The notes under the pieces were generated by a model, which saw only the letters and a list, made by a program, of their open reading frames with translations, was not told where the DNA came from and made no database searches. Below, in pieces: positions 1 to 5,287 of a DNA stretch of 5,730 bases. The stretch is from Helicobacteraceae bacterium. Its GTDB lineage: Bacteria > Campylobacterota > Campylobacteria > Campylobacterales > Sulfurimonadaceae. The stretch spans positions 1 through 5,730 of the forward strand of contig CANMHZ010000088.1 in the NCBI GenBank assembly GCA_947497635.1. The letters are read 5' to 3'. A program made the translations under genes and the position numbers. Numbering within the stretch: the stretch's first letter is position 1; every line of letters starts with the position of its first letter.

Positions 1-1
1 T

Positions 2-511
2 GTCTTTAATCCAATGCACCTCCATCAAATTTCCGAAACCCTAGAACCTTTCAAAGAGAGGATATTGTCCATTCGCATCGGAGCAGAAGATATCCTTAGC
101 AAATTAGAAATTATGCGGAATTGTCAAAAAACACTTTATGAAATCATGCCATTGTACATAACCATATCCACTATCATCAATACCTTCAAGCCCAAAGGAT
201 TTAATATCTCTTCAACGGTATTTCCATGCTTTGAGAATACTGAGTATTTAAGAAAAGAGCTCCAATCGGATATTGAACATCAGCTTATCAATAAAACATC
301 CATCCACCCAAGCCAAATAGAAACGATACACAATAGCTACAAAGTAACCCATGATGAGTATATAATCGCTACGAAACTTTTGGAAGAAGAGGTTGCTATC
401 TTCAACTATCACAATAAAATGTACGAAAAAGTGACCCATTTAAACTGGGCTCGAACCATAATAAAAAGATACAAAAGTTTTGGGGTGATTGAGAAGGTAT
501 CTAATGCTTAA
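2..511 (+). CDS. Unrecognised helix-rich protein, 5' end outside the window
   Basis: I do not recognise this family. The reading frame is open from base 2, and the first ATG (14) has no ribosome-binding site in the few bases before it, so the gene most likely starts upstream and only its C-terminal part (about 169 residues) is visible. The visible part looks almost entirely alpha-helical and charged, with heptad-like stretches near LEPFKERILSIRIGAEDILS and around LLEEEVAIFNYHNKMYEKV. It has no signal peptide, no clear membrane helix and no obvious catalytic motif, so a cytoplasmic scaffold or partner protein is plausible. It ends in a basic tail (RTIIKRYKSFG). Its stop lies inside the start of the following HAD phosphatase gene (8-base overlap), so the two are probably translated together and may act together. 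It could be a divergent relative of the helical TelA-type proteins of ter loci, but I see no diagnostic motif for that. The gene is AT-rich like the HAD gene. Confidence 0.75.
   Translation, partial: VFNPMHLHQISETLEPFKERILSIRIGAEDILSKLEIMRNCQKTLYEIMPLYITISTIINTFKPKGFNISSTVFPCFENTEYLRKELQSDIEHQLINKTSIHPSQIETIHNSYKVTHDEYIIATKLLEEEVAIFNYHNKMYEKVTHLNWARTIIKRYKSFGVIEKVSNA
491..497 (+). promoter_or_regulatory. Ribosome-binding site that sets the HAD gene start
   Basis: GAGAAGG lies 6 bases before the ATG at 504, inside the end of the upstream gene. It supports ATG 504 over the in-frame TTG at 489, which has no such site. The arrangement implies translational coupling of the two genes. Confidence 0.7.
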
Positions 512-1241
512 TAGATTATTCTTTTTTAGTGACATTGATGACACATTGATACAAACCAAACGAAAAACCGATTTTGCCCAAAATACCATCGTAGCCGCTT
601 ACACGAAAGAGGGGGAAGAAAGCTCTTTTTTTTATGAGGGTGTCAAACTATTGATCGATGCTTTATTGAAAGAAAATATAACCTTTATCCCGACAACTGC
701 ACGAAATATTGATTCCTATCAACGAACTATTTTCTATAATGAGCCCAAAATAAAATATGCCATATTAAACTTTGGCGGTACATTGCTTGTTAACCATGAA
801 GTTGATGAAGAGTGGAACAGTATCATGAAACAAGCCTATAAAAAAATAGCTCCTCTTGAAGAAGTAGAAAAGAATATTCGTGAAGTAATTGAAAAAGCGA
901 ATTTAAATGTAGTGGTAAAAAATATAGACAACTATTACATCAGTATCCACAATAAATACAATACGGACAATAAAGAGTATCTCTCCAACGTCAAATCTCT
1001 TATTGAAGAATTTTTAGCCCAAAATGATGATTTTTATCTCTATGAAAATGACAACTCTTTTGGGATATTGCCCCATATTCTGAATAAAAAATTTGCTGTG
1101 GAGTATATGATTGACCTCCATAAGCCACTTCTTTGTCTCGGAGCTGGAGACAATCTTTCGGATTTGGATTTTATGAATTCAACTTCTTTGCATGTAGTAC
1201 CGAACAACTCCTCTATCCACAAAACAAGGCTATCGCATTAA
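504..1241 (+). CDS. HAD-superfamily phosphatase (Cof/sucrose-phosphatase-like), Ter-associated
   Basis: Predicted Mg-dependent phosphohydrolase of 245 residues. Motif I is FFSDIDDTL, with nucleophile Asp10 and acid/base Asp12. Motif II is FIPTTARN (Thr64/65). A Lys in NKKFAVEYM (195-196) fits motif III, and motif IV is GAGDNLSDLDF with Asp216, Asp220 and Asp222 for metal binding. The long segment between motifs II and III (roughly residues 85-185) fits the C2-type cap of the Cof/sucrose-6-phosphate phosphatase branch, and 245 residues is normal for that branch. All catalytic residues are present. HAD enzymes of this kind recur in Ter biosynthetic modules, where they are thought to dephosphorylate an intermediate of an unknown nucleoside-like metabolite; the nearby ATP-grasp and TerB genes support that setting, but the substrate cannot be read from the sequence. 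It overlaps the preceding gene by 8 bases and is notably AT-rich compared with the genes downstream. Confidence 0.88.
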   Translation: MLNRLFFFSDIDDTLIQTKRKTDFAQNTIVAAYTKEGEESSFFYEGVKLLIDALLKENITFIPTTARNIDSYQRTIFYNEPKIKYAILNFGGTLLVNHEVDEEWNSIMKQAYKKIAPLEEVEKNIREVIEKANLNVVVKNIDNYYISIHNKYNTDNKEYLSNVKSLIEEFLAQNDDFYLYENDNSFGILPHILNKKFAVEYMIDLHKPLLCLGAGDNLSDLDFMNSTSLHVVPNNSSIHKTRLSH

Positions 1242-1248
1242 GGGTTTA

Positions 1249-1257
1249 TGCTACAAT
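1249..1257 (+). promoter_or_regulatory. Predicted extended -10 promoter for the terB operon
   Basis: TGCTACAAT (TG, one base, then TACAAT) lies in the 51-base gap after the HAD gene, and transcription would begin near 1264. There is no recognisable -35 about 17 bases upstream, as is common in Campylobacterota. The element resembles the TATGCTATACT copies before the two - strand transcription units. A promoter here would let terB, the ATP-grasp gene and the lipoprotein gene be expressed apart from the upstream pair. Confidence 0.5.
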
Positions 1258-1292
1258 AAGATAAATTTAGAAAACTATAAAAAAGGTAATAA

Positions 1293-1763
1293 ATGTTAGA
1301 TTGGAATAAGATAAAAGAGAGAAGTGCAACACTTTTGGGTGAAGCAAGCAAGAAGTTTCGACAATACACTCCAGAGAGCTTCTCAAAAGAGAAAAAGTTT
1401 GTTAATTCGCTCGTTGTAAGCATGGCTTTGATGACAATGGCAGACAAAAAAGCAGAGACACAAGAGGTGATAACAGCACTTGACCTTATCAAAGATATTG
1501 ACGAAATTAACGATTTGAACCTCACTACCGAGGCGATAGAGCTTTATGAGTTTCATATTGAAGAACTTTCTAACGTTGTTGATAGTCCTACAAAATGGGT
1601 TTTGTTGGAGGCTAAATTACTTTCAGAGCTGAGTAAAATGAAATCTTATCCAGAGTATCCGCCGATGATAGAAGCACTAATTGCACATATTGCTCAAAGT
1701 GATGGTAATTTAGATGCTAGCGAAGAGGAGATGCAAAGAAAAATATTAGCAGCAATAAAATAA
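1293..1763 (+). CDS. terB: TerB-like tellurite/stress resistance protein
   Basis: A 156-residue, all-helical protein close to the usual TerB length (about 150). TerB is a metal-binding protein thought to associate at the inner membrane with TerC and TerD-type proteins in the Ter stress-response complex. The N-terminal part (residues 1-35, DWNKIKERSATLL...KKF) is the amphipathic lead seen in TerB. The two half-repeats carry acidic clusters. The first is ALMTMADKKAETQEV (Asp51), which lacks the Asp-Gly of the classical ASDG motif. The second is AHIAQSDGNLDASEEEM (Asp137, Asp141, Glu144/145), which matches the family's second metal site well. The ATG at 1293 follows an AAAAGG ribosome-binding site at 6 bases. 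The gene is first in a likely operon with the ATP-grasp gene (42-base gap) and the lipoprotein gene. I am confident of the family; orthology to E. coli TerB in particular is less certain because the first site is altered. Confidence 0.87.
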   Translation: MLDWNKIKERSATLLGEASKKFRQYTPESFSKEKKFVNSLVVSMALMTMADKKAETQEVITALDLIKDIDEINDLNLTTEAIELYEFHIEELSNVVDSPTKWVLLEAKLLSELSKMKSYPEYPPMIEALIAHIAQSDGNLDASEEEMQRKILAAIK

Positions 1764-1805
1764 ACACCAATTAGCAGTTATTTTAAATTTTAAAAAGGGT
1801 GTCAC

Positions 1806-2834
1806 ATGCGAATTTGGTTTAACAAAACATTTTCTAGTATCAGTTCTGTATTTAAGAACATGAAACAAGCAAATGTTGACGGTGGTGTGACAATTATTTG
1901 CACCCATACCAACCCAGCAGCATCAGCATTTTTAGCAGCTGATGAAGCTATGGTTGAACCTGCTGGGTTAGTAGGTAAAGACTACCTTGCTTGGTGCTTG
2001 AACTTTTGCCAGCAGCAGAAGATTGATTATTTTTGGCCTGCTAAAGAATCAGTCATGATCGTGCGAAATCAGGCTGATTTTGCTTATTTTGGCACACATG
2101 TTATTGCAGTTGCAACACCGGAAGTATTGACTTTGTTGAACAACAAAGGAGAGTTCTATCGTACCTTACCTTCCACTGTTGCTCAAGCAATGGCATGTAT
2201 CTCGGTCACCAACAAAGTTGCATTTGATCATGCAATATCAGTACTCTCAGAACATCATGCTATATTGTGCGTGAAGCCTGCGGTATCGGTGTTTGGTTTA
2301 GGATTTCGTATTTTGGATACACAGCGTAGTAGCATCATGCATTTACTCAATGGAGTAGAATACGAAATTCCATTGGCAGAATTACGTGCAGGGATGGAAG
2401 GTATCAACCAATTTCCAGAATTACTGGTAATGGAACATTTAGCTGGTGTGGAATGGAGTGTGGATTGTGCAGGGAATAGTGGACAATTGTTGTGTGCTAT
2501 TCAGCGCAAGAAGCATCCACAAGCAGGCTACGGTCAGGAAATCGATAATAACCATGATATTCATATCATGGTGGAGCGTTTGACTACTCATTACCGCTTA
2601 AACGGCTTGTTTAATATTCAGTTTAAAGCGAGGGCGGATGGCGAACCACGTTTACTGGAAATCAACCCGCGACCCGCTGGTGGTTTTGGTATGGCTTGTT
2701 TAGCTGGAGTTAATCTTGCGGAAGTTTTCTTGCAAAGTCTCATGGGCAAGAAGATAGTAGTGATACCACCCATCCGCTACGGATTGCGAGTGAGTGAAGT
2801 GAGTACCTCAGTAGTTTTGCAGTCATTGGTCTGA
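1806..2834 (+). CDS. ATP-grasp ligase of the Ter biosynthetic module
   Basis: A predicted ATP-dependent carboxylate-amine (or similar) ligase of 342 residues, acting in the cytosol through an acyl-phosphate intermediate. Residues 1-110 form a pre-ATP domain of the PurT/carbamoyl-phosphate-synthase type. Lys114 (NNKGEFYRTL) fits the first ATP-binding lysine. Lys157 followed by a Gly-containing loop (VKPAVSVFGLGF) fits the second. MEHLAGVEW (209-217) is the adenine-contacting hinge. Gln272 (FNIQFK) and the ELINPR-like core LLEINPRPAGG, with Glu285, Asn287 and Arg289, form the metal/phosphate site, so the enzyme looks intact. ATP-grasp proteins of this kind occur beside TerB/TerD genes, where they are proposed to help build a nucleoside-like metabolite; the true substrate is unknown. 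The start follows an AAAAAGGGTG ribosome-binding site. The gene has clearly higher GC (about 45% by hand count of sampled lines) than the genes upstream, suggesting a different origin, and it contains two perfect short inverted repeats. Confidence 0.87.
   Translation: MRIWFNKTFSSISSVFKNMKQANVDGGVTIICTHTNPAASAFLAADEAMVEPAGLVGKDYLAWCLNFCQQQKIDYFWPAKESVMIVRNQADFAYFGTHVIAVATPEVLTLLNNKGEFYRTLPSTVAQAMACISVTNKVAFDHAISVLSEHHAILCVKPAVSVFGLGFRILDTQRSSIMHLLNGVEYEIPLAELRAGMEGINQFPELLVMEHLAGVEWSVDCAGNSGQLLCAIQRKKHPQAGYGQEIDNNHDIHIMVERLTTHYRLNGLFNIQFKARADGEPRLLEINPRPAGGFGMACLAGVNLAEVFLQSLMGKKIVVIPPIRYGLRVSEVSTSVVLQSLV
2131..2148. repeat. Inverted repeat, 8-bp arms, 2-base centre
   Basis: CTTTGTTG-AA-CAACAAAG is a perfect dyad inside the ATP-grasp gene, over the codons of the LLNNKG segment. 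The 2-base centre is too small for a normal RNA hairpin, so if functional it is more likely a protein-binding DNA dyad. It may also be a coding coincidence. Confidence 0.6.
2551..2572. repeat. Inverted repeat, 10-bp arms, 2-base centre
   Basis: ACCATGATAT at 2551-2560 and its exact reverse complement ATATCATGGT at 2563-2572 flank TC. It lies over the codons for NHDIHIMV in the ATP-grasp gene, a linker before the C-terminal metal-binding core. Arms this long and perfect are unusual in coding DNA. The shape resembles a dimeric regulator's operator, but the site is about 300 bases before the lipoprotein gene and no regulator is identified. Confidence 0.7.
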
Positions 2835-2871
2835 AAGAGACAAAATTAAAGAAAGAAAGAAGATAAATTAA

Positions 2872-3201
2872 ATGAGATTTTTACTTTATATCACCATTGC
2901 GTTAGTCCTTTTCACAGGATGTTCACAAGAATCACAAAACAAATTGGGACGTGTTGTTCAAAACTGGACGGGTACAGATGGCGTTTTGGATGTGTATGCA
3001 GGGGACAAATTAGTAAAGCGATTTATTAAAGTTGATAAACTCACTACAGCTGTAGGAACTGAAAATAATGATGCTCGTCCTTACCGGTATGGATATGGAA
3101 TTGATGATCGGAACTTCAATTTTGTGGTGGATGCTGGAGAGAAAAAAGTTTATTTTGAAATAAGCGACTACTCTACGAGTTATGTTTTTTATCAAAATTA
3201 A
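2872..3201 (+). CDS. Small predicted lipoprotein, function unknown
   Basis: A 109-residue protein with a classical lipoprotein signal: Met-Arg, a hydrophobic stretch (FLLYITIALVLF), then the lipobox FTGC with Cys17 as the lipidated residue. The next residues are Ser-Gln, not Asp, so transport to the outer membrane is plausible. The mature part is about 93 residues and looks beta-rich, with VLDVYAGDKLVKRFIKVDKL, a RPYRYGYGIDDRN segment, and a second conserved-looking block GEKKVYFEISDYSTSY. The Asp/Asn-rich DDRNFNFVVDAGE segment could hold a metal ion, though this is speculative. I do not recognise the family. A purine-rich stretch (AAAGAAGA) 8 bases before the ATG serves as ribosome-binding site. 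Placed 37 bases after the ATP-grasp gene and just before the terminator, it is likely the last gene of the terB operon, which would link this Ter locus to the cell envelope. Confidence 0.85.
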   Translation: MRFLLYITIALVLFTGCSQESQNKLGRVVQNWTGTDGVLDVYAGDKLVKRFIKVDKLTTAVGTENNDARPYRYGYGIDDRNFNFVVDAGEKKVYFEISDYSTSYVFYQN

Positions 3202-3211
3202 AGAGAGGTCA

Positions 3212-3232
3212 AAGAGTGCATTACGCACTCTT
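3212..3232. terminator. Hairpin terminator between convergent operons
   Basis: AAGAGTGC-ATTAC-GCACTCTT forms a perfect 8-bp stem with a 5-base loop, in the 36-base gap between the lipoprotein stop and the TerZ-like stop. Neither side has an uninterrupted T run: on the + strand ATATTTTT follows about 10 bases later, and on the - strand the RNA continues CUCUCUUUAAUUUU. It probably works in both directions, perhaps weakly. Confidence 0.7.
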
Positions 3233-3237
3233 CAGAT

Positions 3238-3846
3238 TTAGAGATATTTTTGTTGAACGGTTTGTAGCGTCGCGCCAAGTTCTTTATCTTGTGTCGGTTC
3301 GCCAATAGCGGAAAATTTCCATTCTCCATTTCGTCGATATAATTTTCCTAAAATCATAGAAACATACCCTGCAAATTTTGGATCACTTGCAATATTGTAC
3401 GTTGCTACAACTTCATTCACTTTTGAAGGCGTTCCCTCGTACAATCGGATTGATGCAAAAGGAATCCCTGCGAAATCTTGACCTTTAAAAGAGTTTAATA
3501 CGAAAACTACTTGATCAATATTAGCTGGAATTTGAGGAAGATTGATAGTGATAACTTCATTATCCAAACCATCATCACCGCCAGCATCACCCCCTCTATC
3601 ATCGCCAGAGTGTTTGATTCCACCCGCTTGAAGATTACCAAAATAGATAATATTCTCCTTGGCTAAGTTTTTATTTGAATCAAACATACCAACCGATAAA
3701 TCTAAATCAACTTCCTCTTTTTTAGTCCCGAAGAACCCTTTTTTTTCGATTTGTCCCCAGTTGGCACCAATACAAAAAGAGAGTAAGTCACTGCCGTTTT
3801 CTTTTTTGAGGCTTATTTTTTGCCCTTTTGCTAAACTAACCGCCAT
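3238..3846 (-). CDS. terZ: TerD-domain protein, TerZ-like
   Basis: A 202-residue TerD-superfamily protein (usual length about 190-200), a cytoplasmic Ca-binding beta-sandwich involved in Ter-dependent stress and tellurite resistance. It starts with the family signature MAVSLAKGQKISL. The segment IEKKGFFGTKKEEVDLDLS (33-51), inserted before the DLD strand, is typical of TerZ rather than TerD/TerE. The metal-site loop is KHSGDDRGGDAGGDDGLDNE (residues 78-97), in place of the GDNRTGEGDGDDE loop of classical TerD. Further TerZ-like features are VVFVLNSFKGQDF (113-125) and the C-terminal LYRRNGEWKFSAIG (169-182). Its ATG overlaps the preceding TerD stop by one base (TAATG), and a GGGGTA ribosome-binding site lies about 8 bases upstream, so translation is probably coupled and the products made together. 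I am confident of the TerD superfamily; the TerZ subtype is likely but not proven. Confidence 0.85.
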   Translation of the reverse strand: MAVSLAKGQKISLKKENGSDLLSFCIGANWGQIEKKGFFGTKKEEVDLDLSVGMFDSNKNLAKENIIYFGNLQAGGIKHSGDDRGGDAGGDDGLDNEVITINLPQIPANIDQVVFVLNSFKGQDFAGIPFASIRLYEGTPSKVNEVVATYNIASDPKFAGYVSMILGKLYRRNGEWKFSAIGEPTQDKELGATLQTVQQKYL

Positions 3847-4424
3847 TAGATGCTTACCCCGTACATTTTACAAAAACCAGCTAATCCATCTTTGAAGCCA
3901 TCACCCGCTGCTTTAAAGTTCCAACCGCCGTCTTTGCGATAAAGCTCACCGAAATTGATAGCTGTTTCTGCCGAATAATCTTCATCTAACTCATATTTTG
4001 CAAGTTCTGCATTGCCGTCTTGATTGCTGATACGAATCAATGAATTGCTAACTTGACCAAAATTTTGATTTTTTGTATCTGCGTCATTAATGGTAACCGT
4101 AAAAACAATTTTTTCAATTTCTGGAGCTACTTTATTCAACTCAATAAGAACGACTTCATCATCACCATCGCCCTCACCCGTTGTACTGTCACCTTGGTGA
4201 ACAACTGAGCCACATGGAGACGTTTTGTTATTGTAAAAAATAAAGTGTGCATCACTGACAACTTTACCATCGCTACCCAATAAAAAAACAGAAGCGTCCA
4301 AATCGTATGCGCCACCCGTATCAGTTGCATTCGCATCCCATGCCAAACCAACTTTAATATTATTCAAGCCTGGAGCCTCTTTGCTCAAAGATACTCTTCC
4401 GCCTTTTGCTAAACTTACTGCCAT
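3846..4424 (-). CDS. terD: TerD/TerE-type tellurium-resistance and stress protein
   Basis: A 192-residue protein, the standard length for TerD/TerE, with the full family pattern: MAVSLAKGGRVSLSKEAPGL at the N-terminus, WDAN at 29-32, YDLDASVFLL at 40-49, DAHFIFYNN at 58-66, the Ca-binding loop HQGDSTTGEGDGDDE at 76-90, NFGQVSNSLIRI at 121-132 and FGELYRKDGGWNFKA at 158-172. The metal-site acidic residues are all present; only the Asn-Arg of the usual GDNRTGEG is changed to Ser-Thr. TerD proteins bind calcium and are thought to act with TerB and TerC at the inner membrane, though their biochemical role remains unsettled. By wording it is nearer TerE than TerD (MAVSL start, SDAHFIFYNNKTSP), so the symbol is a superfamily label. 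An excellent TAGGAG ribosome-binding site sits 6 bases before the start. A predicted promoter at 4492-4502 would drive this gene and the TerZ-like gene behind it. Confidence 0.93.
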   Translation of the reverse strand: MAVSLAKGGRVSLSKEAPGLNNIKVGLAWDANATDTGGAYDLDASVFLLGSDGKVVSDAHFIFYNNKTSPCGSVVHQGDSTTGEGDGDDEVVLIELNKVAPEIEKIVFTVTINDADTKNQNFGQVSNSLIRISNQDGNAELAKYELDEDYSAETAINFGELYRKDGGWNFKAAGDGFKDGLAGFCKMYGVSI

Positions 4425-4491
4425 AATGCACTCCTAATTGTAATTTTTGATACGGCTTCTCAGTATATATTCATTAATCCACCGATAGTGA

Positions 4492-4502
4492 AGTATAGCA
4501 TA
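4492..4502 (-). promoter_or_regulatory. Predicted extended -10 promoter for terD-terZ
   Basis: On the - strand this reads TATGCTATACT: an extended -10 TG, one base, then TATACT. Transcription would start near 4485, giving a leader of about 60 bases before the terD ATG. No clear -35 is visible. The same 11 bases recur at 5268-5278 before the L,D-transpeptidase gene. Confidence 0.6.
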
Positions 4503-4521
4503 CAGACTCCCAATAGCGTAT

Positions 4522-4536
4522 CCTAATTTTTTTAGG
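4522..4536 (-). other. Weak inverted repeat at the end of the L,D-transpeptidase gene
   Basis: CCTAA and TTAGG flank a 5-base run and overlap the TAA stop. A 5-bp AT-rich stem without a downstream T run is a poor terminator, so the transpeptidase transcript may read on into terD-terZ. The 107 bases between terD and this gene otherwise hold the predicted terD promoter and leader. Confidence 0.3.
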
Positions 4537-5230
4537 TTGGAGTGGGAGAGAGTTCAACACACTCAACCCCAATAAACTCTTTTTGATACTTTTCGCACTC
4601 ATTGACTGGGATTTGTAACAATCGTGGTTTTTTAAGCGGATCTAGCCAACGCAACATCTCCATAAGCGGTTTTTTATCCATTGCCGTGCATCCTGACGTT
4701 GGGGTATTTTTAGCGTTTTTGAGATGAAAAAAGATACATGAACCTCGTCCCATACTCTGTGTAGGATTATAATCGATCACCGCTCCATACCGATAAACCC
4801 CATCGGCTCTATGCATCACTTCATAGCTTTTTGGTGGGTCATTAGGATTTAAAAGAGCCATTTGATTGTAACGGGTATCATTACTATCATCCACGCAAAT
4901 CAAATTATCATCGGCATAATAATAAGGCATAGTGCCAATCGGATTTTCATCATAGCCAAAGGTAGCGTGAATTTCAAAGATTCCCGCAGGGCTTCGTCCA
5001 TCCCCCTCTCTTTTGAGACTCGTATTGCCACTCTCCCAACCCAAACCATTGCGCCCTAGTGTCACGGGGACACTCTCCCCTACTGTGTGCCAAGACTCTT
5101 CTTTTTCGTAGCGCTGAAGCGTTGCTGTTGTCGAATTGGGCTCAGGAGAAATAACCACGATCAATTGCTCCTCACCCCATAAAAGCGACATACTCGTCAA
5201 AATAACCAAAAATAAAAACGTTTTAACCAT
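4532..5230 (-). CDS. Secreted L,D-transpeptidase-like protein (YkuD/ErfK family)
   Basis: A 232-residue exported protein. Residues 1-19 form a signal peptide (MVK, then a hydrophobic core TFLFLVILTSMSLLWG), with cleavage likely before EEQL. The rest fits the YkuD-type fold of the COG3786 branch: GDGRSPAGIFEIHATFGY (77-93), a LICVDDSNDTRYNQM segment (110-124), VIDYNP (151-156), and the active site GRGSCIFFHL...PTSGCTAMDK with His169 and the presumed nucleophile Cys181. The SHGC motif of classical L,D-transpeptidases appears as TSGC, as is usual in this branch. Such enzymes act on periplasmic peptidoglycan stem peptides, cross-linking or trimming them, but the exact reaction of this branch is not settled. 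A 20-odd-residue tail with two Cys (NECEKYQ...GVECVEL) follows the domain. The start has an AGG site 8 bases upstream. It is divergent from the acetyltransferase gene and probably not part of the ter system. Confidence 0.88.
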   Translation of the reverse strand: MVKTFLFLVILTSMSLLWGEEQLIVVISPEPNSTTATLQRYEKEESWHTVGESVPVTLGRNGLGWESGNTSLKREGDGRSPAGIFEIHATFGYDENPIGTMPYYYADDNLICVDDSNDTRYNQMALLNPNDPPKSYEVMHRADGVYRYGAVIDYNPTQSMGRGSCIFFHLKNAKNTPTSGCTAMDKKPLMEMLRWLDPLKKPRLLQIPVNECEKYQKEFIGVECVELSPTPT

Positions 5231-5267
5231 ATTTCTAACCTGAACTTAGTTTATTTTAAAGTTAGGT

Positions 5268-5278
5268 AGTATAGCATA
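5268..5278 (-). promoter_or_regulatory. Predicted extended -10 promoter for the L,D-transpeptidase gene
   Basis: The - strand reads TATGCTATACT, identical to the element before terD, with TATACT as the -10. It sits in the 57-base divergent gap, so transcription would start near 5261 with a leader of about 30 bases. On the + strand it overlaps the region just before the acetyltransferase ribosome-binding site, so the two genes may compete for access. Confidence 0.6.
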
Positions 5279-5287
5279 AGGAAAATC

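Noticed and set aside
489..503. TTG at 489 as the start of the HAD gene
   Set aside because: It has no ribosome-binding site, whereas ATG 504 has GAGAAGG at 6 bases and places the DxD motif at the usual distance from the N-terminus.
1238..1525. Open frame on the - strand across the terB start
   Set aside because: It is antisense to a clearly recognisable TerB protein; its hydrophobic look comes from the complement of charged codons.
1764..1802. ACACC / GGTGT pairing that could mask the ATP-grasp ribosome-binding site
   Set aside because: Only 5 base pairs close a 29-base AT-rich loop, too weak to call a riboswitch or regulatory hairpin.
3659..3895. + strand open frame opposite the TerZ-like start
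   Set aside because: It runs across the start of a clear TerD-domain gene and resembles no known protein.
4136..4351. - strand frame in another phase within terD
   Set aside because: It is a shadow of the terD gene, fully inside it, with no ribosome-binding site.
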